Source of the DNA: Halostagnicola kamekurae
GTDB lineage: Archaea > Halobacteriota > Halobacteria > Halobacteriales > Natrialbaceae
DNA: 64,000 nt
Direction of reading: 5' to 3'
Assembly: GCF_900116205.1 (NCBI RefSeq)
Contig: NZ_FOZS01000002.1
Coordinates: forward strand, 992,001 to 1,056,000
The notes under the pieces: model-generated
The model's input: only the letters and a program-made list of their open reading frames with translations
Databases searched by the model: none
Told to the model about the DNA's origin: nothing
Shown here: piece by piece, positions 18,658 to 26,255 of the stretch
Layout: each line of letters begins with the position of its first letter
Numbering within the stretch: the stretch's first letter is position 1
Program-made: the position numbers and the translations under genes

Positions 18658-18739
18658 GGTGGGGTGGCAGAGCGGCCTATTGCGCCTGCCTTGAAAGCAG
18701 GTGGCGTCAGCCTCTTGGGTTCAAATCCCAACCCCACCG
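18658..18739 (+). tRNA. tRNA-Ser(UGA)
   Basis: An 82-base tRNA. The 7-bp acceptor stem ggtgggg pairs with ccccacc, the anticodon stem cctgc/gcagg frames the loop cttgaaa with anticodon TGA, a long variable arm follows as in serine tRNAs, and the T arm is ttggg-ttcaaat-cccaa. No CCA is encoded. Its 3' end is repeated downstream. Confidence 0.95.
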
Positions 18740-18744
18740 TCTTT
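18718..18744 (+). repeat. att-like core, copy 1 (tRNA-Ser 3' end)
   Basis: The last 22 bases of tRNA-Ser plus five flanking bases. A second copy starts 112 bases further on with 24 of 27 bases identical. Confidence 0.7.
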
Positions 18745-18778
18745 GCGACGAACAATACGTGAGGAGCGAAGCGTGAAC

Positions 18779-18793
18779 GTTGGGATTTGAATC
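18779..18793 (-). repeat. inverted copy of the tRNA-Ser T-arm
   Basis: On the minus strand this reads gattcaaatcccaac, which matches 14 of 15 bases of the tRNA-Ser T loop and 3' T stem. It lies between the two direct copies. Confidence 0.6.
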
Positions 18794-18829
18794 AGAGAGT
18801 GCAACGAGCGAAGCGAGTGGAACGACCGT

Positions 18830-18856
18830 GGTTCAAATCCCAATCCGTCCGTCTTT
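18830..18856 (+). repeat. att-like core, copy 2
   Basis: This matches the tRNA-Ser 3' end at 24 of 27 bases, including an unbroken ggttcaaatcccaa. The mismatches would break the acceptor stem, so it is not a tRNA end in use. Such a duplicate is what integration at a tRNA gene leaves. Confidence 0.65.
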
Positions 18857-19001
18857 AGACCGATTTCTCGCTCGTGTAGTTTATCTCAACGCGGTCGGGA
18901 ATCCTCACGCTTCAGCGCGGGAAGGATGTCAATCCTAACCGTTGAAACGTCCGAAAGACTCCTATTCGAAAGGAACACGGTTCAGGCGAGAAACGATATA
19001 G

Positions 19002-19547
19002 TCAAATTTCTGTTTCCATGTGTGATAGGGTGTCCCAGATATTCAGAACAGCGATTCGACCTTCGTAGTAGGTGTTACGCAGAACAGATGAGATAGAATC
19101 TTCTGCGTGTCTGTCATCGAAGAGAATCGCGATTCGATCGAATTCTCTGGATCCCAGTATCATGACCGAGATGGCTGGAAGCGACGCGTCTGTCTTTCGG
19201 AGTTCGTCAGGTTCTTCCTGTTCTCGCTCGGCGATTTTTCGGTGTGCGCGATCGAATATTTCTCCGGCGCGTGGCCCGTCGTGAATACGAATTCCCGGTT
19301 GGAGTTCGCCCGTCCGTTCGATCCACTCTGCAGTTTGGGCTTTGTCCACCCAGTCGATACTCATGTACGCCTGCTGTTCGTCAAGTTCAGTGATGACTCG
19401 CCGTGTCAAGAAGAGTCTCACTTCTTCTCGTTTCACGTATTCGATGAAGGTCTGGTATTTCTCCGTTCGAGTTCCGCCGAGCGTCCGAAGAAAACTCGTG
19501 TCCAAGATTAACGCAGAGGGGAACGGCGTGAGATCGTCCCTGCTCAT
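19002..19547 (-). CDS. PIN-domain-like protein, likely toxin of a two-gene module
   Basis: A 181-residue protein with a PIN-nuclease pattern: strand then Asp16 (LILDTSFLRT), Glu54 (RRVITELDEQ), and a C-terminal acidic cluster DRIAILFDDRHAED. These acids would hold the metal that cleaves RNA. Its ATG overlaps the stop of the HTH gene upstream by four bases, the usual layout of antitoxin then toxin. Codon use is less GC-biased than in neighbouring housekeeping genes, consistent with transfer. The target is unknown. The PIN call is from motif positions only. Confidence 0.7.
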   Translation of the reverse strand: MSRDDLTPFPSALILDTSFLRTLGGTRTEKYQTFIEYVKREEVRLFLTRRVITELDEQQAYMSIDWVDKAQTAEWIERTGELQPGIRIHDGPRAGEIFDRAHRKIAEREQEEPDELRKTDASLPAISVMILGSREFDRIAILFDDRHAEDSISSVLRNTYYEGRIAVLNIWDTLSHMETEI

Positions 19548-20158
19548 TCGTGCATATACGGCGCTTCGTCGAGGGCCCTATCAGGAAGTGAAACGTCAAA
19601 TTCAGAAGCCGGGATGGAAGGGTCTCGGTCCTTCAGTAGGTAGACGATCTTCTCGAGCGCCTGCGTGATTGCAATTCCTTCGACGGCAGGGACATCGAGC
19701 GCGTCTGCTGCTCCGCGGCGACTCGTGTTTCCACGGAGGTACTCGACAGTTTGCGCGATAGCGGAGCCGAGTTTCGCCTTTCCGTGACGCTCGACGAAGA
19801 GTTCGATGTCTTCGTCCAGTTCGATCGCGCCGTACACGGCAATCATGACTGGACCAATAGGTTCTGCACCGTTCCACACACCACCCACCGGCGTTGCTTC
19901 CCAGAGGATAGCTCTGTTCCGTTTCTCGTCCAGTTGTTCTGCTGCGCCTAGTTGCTGGAGGGTCTTCGCATAGTTGTGGGCGGCGCTACTGGAGAGGTCT
20001 ACGCGCTCGACACTCTCTCCGACTGTGGTAGGAGAGTTGAGAAGCATATCAGTGTAGAAGACTGCGAGTTCCGGTCTGTGGAGCAGCTCGTGGATCGTGA
20101 AGAACTCTTCTCTCTTCTCCTCGGCCTCGGATGAAGTGTGGGGGGGAGCGTACGCCAT
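19544..20158 (-). CDS. HTH protein, likely antitoxin/regulator of the PIN gene
   Basis: A 204-residue protein. Residues about 40-100 look like a winged helix (PTTVGESVERVDLSSSAAHNY, then KTLQQLGAAEQLDEKRNRAILW as wing). The C-terminal half is helical and acidic. It precedes the PIN gene with an ATGA overlap. A TATA-like box and a perfect inverted repeat lie directly upstream, as expected for self-repression. It resembles haloarchaeal HTH proteins paired with PIN toxins, though I cannot name the family with certainty. Confidence 0.7.
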   Translation of the reverse strand: MAYAPPHTSSEAEEKREEFFTIHELLHRPELAVFYTDMLLNSPTTVGESVERVDLSSSAAHNYAKTLQQLGAAEQLDEKRNRAILWEATPVGGVWNGAEPIGPVMIAVYGAIELDEDIELFVERHGKAKLGSAIAQTVEYLRGNTSRRGAADALDVPAVEGIAITQALEKIVYLLKDRDPSIPASEFDVSLPDRALDEAPYMHE

Positions 20159-20161
20159 TCT

Positions 20162-20180
20162 AGTCCACAGTACGTGGACT
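20162..20180 (-). promoter_or_regulatory. perfect inverted repeat, likely operator
   Basis: The sequence agtccac-agtac-gtggact is a perfect 7-5-7 inverted repeat. It sits between the TATA-like box and the start codon of the HTH gene, four bases before the start codon. A dimeric HTH protein bound here would block transcription of the HTH/PIN pair. Confidence 0.6.
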
Positions 20181-20183
20181 GAG

Positions 20184-20191
20184 GATTAAAA
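20184..20191 (-). promoter_or_regulatory. TATA-like box of the HTH/PIN pair
   Basis: On the minus strand this reads ttttaatc, about 26-33 bases before the ATG at 20158, the spacing of a leaderless archaeal promoter. Confidence 0.5.
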
Positions 20192-20263
20192 CCCACCGGT
20201 GGGGCCAGTTGTAGACGAGAACTCACGCAAAAGTGAAGCACTTGGAAGGGGTCGTGCCAAGCC

Positions 20264-20689
20264 ATGGAAGTTGGCATTCTCACCTCTATCATCGAAATCG
20301 ACGAATCGTTCGTCGAGGGATCTTCCGAAAAAATCCGTTCCCAAGTTCGCGAGTACGAACGTGGCGACCGCCAAGCGTTCGACCTCGAGATCGCCACACC
20401 CGACGGAATCCTCGGCGATGTAATGGACGCGATGGCGGAAATTCCATACGGGGAGACGCGCTCCTATGGCGACCTCGCGTCGGCCCTCGAGACCAGTCCG
20501 ATCGCCGTCGGGCAGGCCTGCGGGCGAAATCCCGTGCCGATACTCGTCCCCTGTCACCGCGTCGTCGGGAGCGACGGAAGCCTCAACGGCTACTCGGCGG
20601 CCGACGGCGTGGCGACGAAACGGCGACTGCTCGAGCACGAGGCTCGAGAACAGAAGACAGTGCAAACACAGTTACAGACGGATTCGTAG
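20264..20689 (+). CDS. ogt: methylated-DNA--protein-cysteine methyltransferase
   Basis: A 141-residue O6-methylguanine-DNA methyltransferase, a suicide repair enzyme that moves the alkyl group to its own Cys. The active-site motif PCHRVVG is at about residues 96-102. The DNA-binding HTH is GETRSYGDLASALETSP, with a GQACGRNPVP loop between. The protein is short because the N-terminal domain is trimmed, common in archaea. It stands divergent from the HTH/PIN pair, sharing a 105-base intergenic space. Confidence 0.92.
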   Translation: MEVGILTSIIEIDESFVEGSSEKIRSQVREYERGDRQAFDLEIATPDGILGDVMDAMAEIPYGETRSYGDLASALETSPIAVGQACGRNPVPILVPCHRVVGSDGSLNGYSAADGVATKRRLLEHEAREQKTVQTQLQTDS

Positions 20690-20767
20690 CAATCGCGGAT
20701 CGGCCGCTGAAGAGGTGCTACCGATACGAAAACCAATCAGTTGCGACCGGGAGAAACAGACCGGTCG

Positions 20768-21811
20768 CTACCGATACGAAAGCTCGAGTTCGCGTGCGCG
20801 CTCGAGGAGGTCGGCCTCGTAGTAGTCCTCCGTCTGTGCCGGGCGCGTGCTATCGATCGCGCGCACCTGCTGGACGGTGTTGCGGAACGTTTTGAACGTC
20901 GCCTCGTCGACCATCTGGCCGTCGATGGTGACCGCGCCGGTGCCCTCGCGTTTTGCCTCGTTGAACCGCTCGATCTTGTGGACGTCGCGCTCGAGTTCCT
21001 CGGGCGTCGGCATGTGGATCGTGTTGGCCTGGATGGTCTGTTTCGGATAGAGCGACCAGGAGCCGTCCAGCCCCAGTTTGGCCTCGTGTTCGACCTGATC
21101 CGCGTACGCGTCGGCGTTGTAGTAGGTCAGTCCGGCGCGTTCTTTGAACAGGTCGTCGAACGGGCCGCCGATCGAGAGCAGGTCGCCGGCGCTGGCTTCA
21201 TTCGAGAGCGCCTCGAGGAGGCCGTCCCATCGGGGCATGCCGTCGCCGAGGTTTCGACCGCCGAGCTCGGCCGCGTAGTCGACGGGGCCGAAGATCAGCG
21301 CGGTGAGTCGCGAGTCCGCGCCGAACTTCGAGATTTCCCGCAGGTCCGAGCGAGCGCGGCCGGTCTCGACGATGATCGAGAGCCCGATCGAGCCGTCGGC
21401 GTAGCCGTGTTCGGCTTCGGCCTCCGCGACGACTTCCGTGGCTCGTTTCACGTCCTCGAGGCGTCCGACCTTCGGCACGACGACGCCGTCGATCTCGTCA
21501 CCGATTTCGGCGACCAGCCGGTCGATCTGGTCGCGACCCTTGTCGCAGTACTCCTCGTCCTCGTAGCTCCACTCGACGCGCGGCCATATTTCGCCGGGGA
21601 ACTCGTACTCGGGGACCAGTTCGATCGTGTTCTCGAGGCCTTCGGCTTTCATGTCCGGCGCGGTCCCGTCTTCCATGTCGGGGACCAGCCAGTCCGGTGC
21701 CTGGAAGCCCTCGGACTCGAGGGCCGAGACGAGGTACTTCGCCGAGTCGTCTTTCGGAACGGCGGCCGGTGCGGTCTGGAACGTACGGCAGAGTCGGATG
21801 TCGTCTGTCAT
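20768..21811 (-). CDS. mcl: methylmalyl-CoA lyase (HpcH/HpaI/CitE family)
   Basis: A 347-residue CoA-ester lyase of the HpcH/CitE family. It splits erythro-beta-methylmalyl-CoA to propionyl-CoA and glyoxylate, the last step of the methylaspartate cycle. The metal-binding Glu is in VETGRARSD and the partner Asp in GPVDYAAELGG. The assignment to this exact step rests on family plus position: it follows the hydratase, ammonia-lyase and mutase genes on the same strand. Related CitE paralogues with other substrates exist in haloarchaea, so specificity is inferred. Confidence 0.88.
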   Translation of the reverse strand: MTDDIRLCRTFQTAPAAVPKDDSAKYLVSALESEGFQAPDWLVPDMEDGTAPDMKAEGLENTIELVPEYEFPGEIWPRVEWSYEDEEYCDKGRDQIDRLVAEIGDEIDGVVVPKVGRLEDVKRATEVVAEAEAEHGYADGSIGLSIIVETGRARSDLREISKFGADSRLTALIFGPVDYAAELGGRNLGDGMPRWDGLLEALSNEASAGDLLSIGGPFDDLFKERAGLTYYNADAYADQVEHEAKLGLDGSWSLYPKQTIQANTIHMPTPEELERDVHKIERFNEAKREGTGAVTIDGQMVDEATFKTFRNTVQQVRAIDSTRPAQTEDYYEADLLERARELELSYR

Positions 21812-21858
21812 GTATTTGGTGTGTATGCGTGGGGTTTGGTAGCTATCGATGCGCTCAG

Positions 21859-22929
21859 TTAGTTCCTGGAGCGTTTCTGAATCTCCGCGGTTCGGGTGCC
21901 GGAGTACACCGGTTCGTCGTCCTGATTGAACGCGATATGCTCGAAGCGGACGGTGCCCGCCTCGGGCGAGTCGGCGTCGTCCTCGGCTCCGAGCACGCGC
22001 GTGAACGCGTAGACGGTGTCGCCGCTGGCGACGAACGTGTGGAACCGCTCGTCGTCGAACCCGACCTCCCGCCAGGTCCGCTCGTCCGAGCGGGCGTGCC
22101 CGAGCGCGGTCGAGCGCGTGACGTCGCCGTAGGTGACGATGCCGCCCGACGGCGAGTCGCCCATCACGTCTGCGTTGTGGTGTTGCTTCGCCGTGTTGAG
22201 CGTCGCAAGCGGCAACGACGCGACGGTCACATCGTCCTGCGTGCGGCCGCGTTCGTGGCGATACGCGACCGCGGCGTCGCGACCGTCGGCGTCCTCGAGC
22301 GCCGCGGCGAAGTCCTCGAAGTAGCCCCCTTCGGGCGTCACAAACTCGGCGGGGAGCCCGCCGTCGGGGTCATCGTCCGCCGACGTGGCCCCCGCTGAGC
22401 CGCCGTCGGTTTCGACCGGCTGGCGGCGCGGGATCATGTTCGTGCGCTCGTACGAGCAGAGCACGTCGCCGGTCGCGGCGTCGAGGCCGCGCGTTCGCCA
22501 GGTGACGATCCCGTACTGCGGACGGGAACTCGAGGTGGCCGTCTCGACGACCTCGCTCTCGACGCGGAGTTCGGTGCCGGGATAGACCGGGGCTTCCGGA
22601 AACCGAACGTTCGTCCGCCCGAGGAAGTAGCCGCCCTTCTCGCTCAGGTCCTCGACGGTGATCCCGAGCGTCGCGGCGGTGAGGAAGTCGGGGTGGATCG
22701 GCGGTTCGTCGAACCCGCGAGCGGTCGCGGCGTCGGTCCGCCAGTAGGCCGGGTCGTGGTTCAGCGTCTGGCTCATCCACGACTCGTTGCCCCACCTCGT
22801 CAGCGTGAGGCCGGGATCGTGCTCGAGGAGATCTCCCTCCTCGAAATCCTCGAAGCAGTTGCCCTTCTCCTTCGTGTCGGCGCGCTCGAGCGCCCGGGCG
22901 AACGTTTCGGCGTCGGTCCACTCAGTCAT
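21859..22929 (-). CDS. mch: mesaconyl-CoA hydratase (MaoC-like)
   Basis: A 356-residue double hot-dog dehydratase of the MaoC family, which adds water to mesaconyl-CoA to give beta-methylmalyl-CoA. The N-terminal half carries HDPAYWRTD and a PPIHPDFLTAATLG segment. The C-terminal half carries GGIVTYGDVTRSTALGHARSD. An acidic, Gly and Ala-rich linker (near residues 170-190) joins them. It overlaps the ammonia-lyase end by eight bases and precedes mcl by 47 bases, so the genes form one operon. Confidence 0.88.
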   Translation of the reverse strand: MTEWTDAETFARALERADTKEKGNCFEDFEEGDLLEHDPGLTLTRWGNESWMSQTLNHDPAYWRTDAATARGFDEPPIHPDFLTAATLGITVEDLSEKGGYFLGRTNVRFPEAPVYPGTELRVESEVVETATSSSRPQYGIVTWRTRGLDAATGDVLCSYERTNMIPRRQPVETDGGSAGATSADDDPDGGLPAEFVTPEGGYFEDFAAALEDADGRDAAVAYRHERGRTQDDVTVASLPLATLNTAKQHHNADVMGDSPSGGIVTYGDVTRSTALGHARSDERTWREVGFDDERFHTFVASGDTVYAFTRVLGAEDDADSPEAGTVRFEHIAFNQDDEPVYSGTRTAEIQKRSRN

Positions 22930-24214
22930 TGACGGTCACCTCGTCGACGGGTGCATCGGCGTCGGCATCCGCCCGCGCTGTGCGCTCCCGGCGGGCGATC
23001 GTTCGGCGCATCTCGTTCTCGACGATCATGTAGCCCTCGTCGAAGCCCATGCCGGGCTTTGCCAGCACTTGTGCGGCGTTCGTCGCGAGCGCGACGTGCG
23101 CGCAGGCTCGAGCGGAGGTCTCGGTCTCGTTGCAGGTCCCCCCGAGGTAGGCCCGCGTCTCGGTGCCCTCGCAGTAGCGGACCGCCTGTCCGCTCCGGTG
23201 AATGCCGCCGAGATCGGGCGTCTTGATCTGGACCACGTCCGCCGCTTCGGCGTCGACGAACGCCCGCACGTCCTCGAAGGTGTTACACCACTCGTCGGCG
23301 ACGATGTCGACGTGGACGCCAGCTTCCGCCAGTCCGTCGCGCAGCTCGGCCATCGCCTCGATCTGCGCGGCTCGATCGCCGACGTCCATCGGGCCCTCGA
23401 TCTGGATCGGGTACGGGGCCGCCGCGTCCTCGAGCGCCCCGAAGTACTCGACCACCTCGTCGCGGTCGTAGGGCGCGTCGAAAATTTCGCCGATCATGCC
23501 GTAGACGTCGATGTGGAACCGGGGATCGTAGTCCGTGGGCCCGAGTTCCTGCGAGCGCTCGACGAGCCACTCGACGTACTCGAGCAGCGTCTCGCCGTCC
23601 TCGCCAATCTTTTCGACGCTGTTGATCAGCGCGTGGGGGAGGACGGGGACGCCCTTGATGAACATCTTCTCGGTGTTGGTGTACCGATCGTCGCCGGACT
23701 GTCCGAAGACGGGTACCGGCTCGGTCGCCGGCTCCGTGCCCAGCGCGTCGGCCAGCACGTCGGTCCGCGTGGTTCCGGTCACGTGTGCGGCCGCGCCGAG
23801 CAGGGCCTGGGAGACCCCGTAACGGATCGCCGTGTGAAGCCGATCGCCGCCAATCTCGAGTTCCTCGAGCCGTCCAGCGTTCTCGAGGAACCGACTCGCG
23901 TCTCGCCCCTCGAGGGTATCAGCGACTGGGCCCTCGATGACGTCGGCGTACGCGTCGGCCTGAAACAGTGGGTCGCGGCCGCCGGCACCCGAGTACTGCA
24001 CCGCCGCGCAGTCCCCGCGGATTTCGGTGCCGTCGGCGAGTTCCACGTCGACGATGATCGACTCGCCCGCCTGTCGGATCTCGTCGAACCCGTCGGTGAC
24101 CGGGTCGCCGTCGTAGGTGAACCCGTCGTGTTCGGCTCCAGCCTTGATCGCCCGCTGGTCGTCGAAGAAAAACCCCGAGTAGCCCGGCGTGGCGTGGATC
24201 GCTTCGATCTCCAT
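22922..24214 (-). CDS. mal: methylaspartate ammonia-lyase
   Basis: A 430-residue enzyme of the enolase superfamily that removes ammonia from (2S,3S)-3-methylaspartate to give mesaconate. The catalytic Lys is K331 in QIKTPDLGG and the metal ligands are Asp236 (HIDVYG), Glu273 (QIEGP) and Asp307 (VADEW), at essentially the same numbers as the clostridial enzyme. The ATG at 24214 is chosen as the family start; it lies one base beyond the mutase stop. The C-terminus has an extra acidic tail. Confidence 0.95.
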   Translation of the reverse strand: MEIEAIHATPGYSGFFFDDQRAIKAGAEHDGFTYDGDPVTDGFDEIRQAGESIIVDVELADGTEIRGDCAAVQYSGAGGRDPLFQADAYADVIEGPVADTLEGRDASRFLENAGRLEELEIGGDRLHTAIRYGVSQALLGAAAHVTGTTRTDVLADALGTEPATEPVPVFGQSGDDRYTNTEKMFIKGVPVLPHALINSVEKIGEDGETLLEYVEWLVERSQELGPTDYDPRFHIDVYGMIGEIFDAPYDRDEVVEYFGALEDAAAPYPIQIEGPMDVGDRAAQIEAMAELRDGLAEAGVHVDIVADEWCNTFEDVRAFVDAEAADVVQIKTPDLGGIHRSGQAVRYCEGTETRAYLGGTCNETETSARACAHVALATNAAQVLAKPGMGFDEGYMIVENEMRRTIARRERTARADADADAPVDEVTVND

Positions 24215-24215
24215 C

Positions 24216-25649
24216 TCAGGCACCCCCCTGCGGCCGGCCGATGAGTTTGCCGTCGCTGATCGCATCGACGTCGTCGGCGACCATCCGGAACGACTGGTCG
24301 CGCCCTTCGGTGTCGGCGCGCTGTGAGAGCCGGGCCTTGTGGATCTCCTTGATGTCGTCGTCCATTGCGAGGTCGGCCCACTCGAAGATTCGCACCCGGC
24401 CGTCGTCGTCTCGAGCCGGCAGGACGGCCCCCGCCGCGCTGTCGCTGGGCGCGAAGGGCACGTCGAGTGCGCCCGAGTCGAACGCTTTTATCGTTCCCTG
24501 CACGACGTCGCCGTCGCCGTGTTCGAAGATGGTGTCCATCAGACACCGCGTCTCTCGCTCGATGAGGTCCTGTTCCTCCTCGATACCGTCGATGTCGATC
24601 TGTTGTTCGATAGCCATGTCGATGACCTGTCGCGTGGTCCGCAGCCCCGCGGAGTTGGCCTCCTTCGTCGGGACGCCCTGGAACTCCTGGGGCGACTTCG
24701 TGATGACCTTATCCGGTTGTGCGATCGAGGCGGTCATCCCGCCGAGGCTGATGACGCCGTTGGCCCGCGCCTCGTCGGGCGGGAACCCGCCCATCCACTC
24801 GTGGAAGACGGTCGTGACGACCACCTCGTCGGGGAGGTACTCGTTGCCCAGCTTCTTCAGGGCGTTCAGCGCCGCCACGTCCTGAACGATGTTGCCGACC
24901 TGTCCGTAGCCGAGCGTGATCGATCGTACGCCTTGTGTAGCGGCGAGTTTCCCCTCGACCAGCATGATCGCGATCGCGATCGAGGGCGGGACGAGTGTCC
25001 CGGTCAGCGGGCCGAACGGCTCGCGGTTGATCCGAACGCCGCGCTCGGTGTAGGCCCCTGCGAGCCGGTCGACGAACTGCCACTTCTCGATGGTCTCCTC
25101 GAGCCCGTGGCGTTTCGTGTAGGGGATGTTGTAGGAGATCGGTCCGCCCTCGAAACTCTGGAAGCCGCCGGCGAAGGTTATCGCGGCCAACAGTCGTGCG
25201 TCGGGCGTGCCGTGGCGGACCTCGATCGGCGCATCGATCGCCTCGATGAGTTCCCGGCAGCCCTCGACACCGTGGTTGACAGCGGGAAAACCGTTGAGCG
25301 TGTCCTCACCGGTGTCTCTGGCTTTCTCGAGGCCTTCCTGGGCCTTCTCGTACTCGTTGTCGCGGGTGTACGAATCGATCGTCGTCGGGAGGAGATCCGC
25401 CTTCCCCTCGCCGTGTAAGTACTCGAGGAGTTCGACCTGATCGTCGAGTCGGGGAACGCCGGCTCGGGGCTGCAAGAGCGGTTTCTCCGCCGACTCGAGG
25501 ACGTCCGCGAACCGCTTTTTCGGGGGCAGCGATTCGTGGTAGTCGATCGCTTCCTCGAAGTCGACGGCGTCGCCGGTCGACCAGTTCGATCTGATTTCCT
25601 CGTCGATGCGCCGTAGCTCGTCGGCCGAAATTCGTTCGTCTCGTATCAT
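24216..25649 (-). CDS. mamB: methylaspartate mutase (glutamate mutase) large subunit E
   Basis: A 477-residue catalytic subunit of coenzyme-B12-dependent glutamate mutase, which turns L-glutamate into threo-3-methylaspartate. The TIM-barrel region is recognisable by LLQPRAGVPRLDDQVELL, HEWMGGFPPDEARANGV and LGYGQVGN. It works with the B12-binding small subunit encoded just upstream. Length matches clostridial GlmE (about 483). It is flanked closely on both sides (15 and 1 bases). Confidence 0.95.
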   Translation of the reverse strand: MIRDERISADELRRIDEEIRSNWSTGDAVDFEEAIDYHESLPPKKRFADVLESAEKPLLQPRAGVPRLDDQVELLEYLHGEGKADLLPTTIDSYTRDNEYEKAQEGLEKARDTGEDTLNGFPAVNHGVEGCRELIEAIDAPIEVRHGTPDARLLAAITFAGGFQSFEGGPISYNIPYTKRHGLEETIEKWQFVDRLAGAYTERGVRINREPFGPLTGTLVPPSIAIAIMLVEGKLAATQGVRSITLGYGQVGNIVQDVAALNALKKLGNEYLPDEVVVTTVFHEWMGGFPPDEARANGVISLGGMTASIAQPDKVITKSPQEFQGVPTKEANSAGLRTTRQVIDMAIEQQIDIDGIEEEQDLIERETRCLMDTIFEHGDGDVVQGTIKAFDSGALDVPFAPSDSAAGAVLPARDDDGRVRIFEWADLAMDDDIKEIHKARLSQRADTEGRDQSFRMVADDVDAISDGKLIGRPQGGA

Positions 25650-25664
25650 TTACCAACGGATCAT

Positions 25665-26105
25665 TTAGGAACTGATAGTCGCTCGTTCCGTCTCTGGCGT
25701 CTGCTGTCTGAGATCCCGCGTCAGGGCCGCGACCGCCTCCTCGGTGTCGGTTTCCGAATCGAAGACGCGATCGAACCCGAGCGCCTCGAACGTCGCTCGC
25801 GTCTCCTCGAAGTCGTCCTGACCGACCGCGAGGTTGCCGCCGATGTACGTCGTCGCGTCGACGCCGGCGGACTCGAGGGTCTCGTGGAATCCCTGGCAGT
25901 CCTGCTCCGCGTGCCCGTAGAGCGAGGATACGAGTACGGCCGCCGCGTCGTGCTCGAGTGCGGCCTCGGCGAACTCCTCCTGGGAGGTCTGTACGCCGAG
26001 GTTGATGACGTCGAAGCCTGCCGCGTTGAACGCCTGCTCGAGTATCGTGATGCCGACGACGTGGGCGTCGGAGCCGATCACGCCGAGGACGACCGTTTGG
26101 GACAT
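25665..26105 (-). CDS. mamA: methylaspartate mutase small (B12-binding) subunit S
   Basis: A 146-residue subunit that binds adenosylcobalamin base-off, His-on. The signature D-x-H-x-x-G is present as SDAHVVG at residues 11-17, with GGNL further on lining the cofactor pocket. It is the first gene of the minus-strand operon mamA-mamB-mal-mch-mcl. The ATG at 26105 is selected since ten residues from the upstream frame are not conserved and a TATA-like box fits a leaderless start here. Confidence 0.94.
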   Translation of the reverse strand: MSQTVVLGVIGSDAHVVGITILEQAFNAAGFDVINLGVQTSQEEFAEAALEHDAAAVLVSSLYGHAEQDCQGFHETLESAGVDATTYIGGNLAVGQDDFEETRATFEALGFDRVFDSETDTEEAVAALTRDLRQQTPETERATISS

Positions 26106-26132
26106 CGTACCCGGATCGATGGGACACCGGGA

Positions 26133-26138
26133 CATAAA
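26133..26138 (-). promoter_or_regulatory. TATA-like box of the mam operon
   Basis: On the minus strand this reads tttatg, 28-33 bases before the ATG at 26105, consistent with a leaderless transcript. A further AT-rich block (ttctttaaac region, 26160-26170) lies behind it and may be an alternative. Confidence 0.45.
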
Positions 26139-26224
26139 CTTAATGATCTTCCATGATAATATTCTTTAAACATCCTTTCATCGTGCCTGTGTGACACAAC
26201 CACAACATCATGATTAATAGCAAA

Positions 26225-26230
26225 GATTAT
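26225..26230 (+). promoter_or_regulatory. TATA-like box of mct
   Basis: The sequence gattat lies about 26-31 bases before the ATG at 26256. The opposing mam promoter is within 100 bases, so a regulator bound between them could set both. Confidence 0.4.
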
Positions 26231-26255
26231 TGGGGCGTGCCGGGAAGACCGACGT

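Larger units (their letters stand above)
18740..19001. other. tRNA-proximal remnant with repeated pieces
   Basis: No gene is seen. Besides the tRNA-end copies, the motif gagcgaagcg occurs twice (near 18764 and 18805). The stretch reads as rearranged debris of repeated integration beside tRNA-Ser. Confidence 0.5.

Noticed and set aside
26155-26215. Possible inverted repeat in the mam/mct gap
   Set aside because: The arms around catgataat and catgatta match only partly; no perfect stem longer than six bases was seen.
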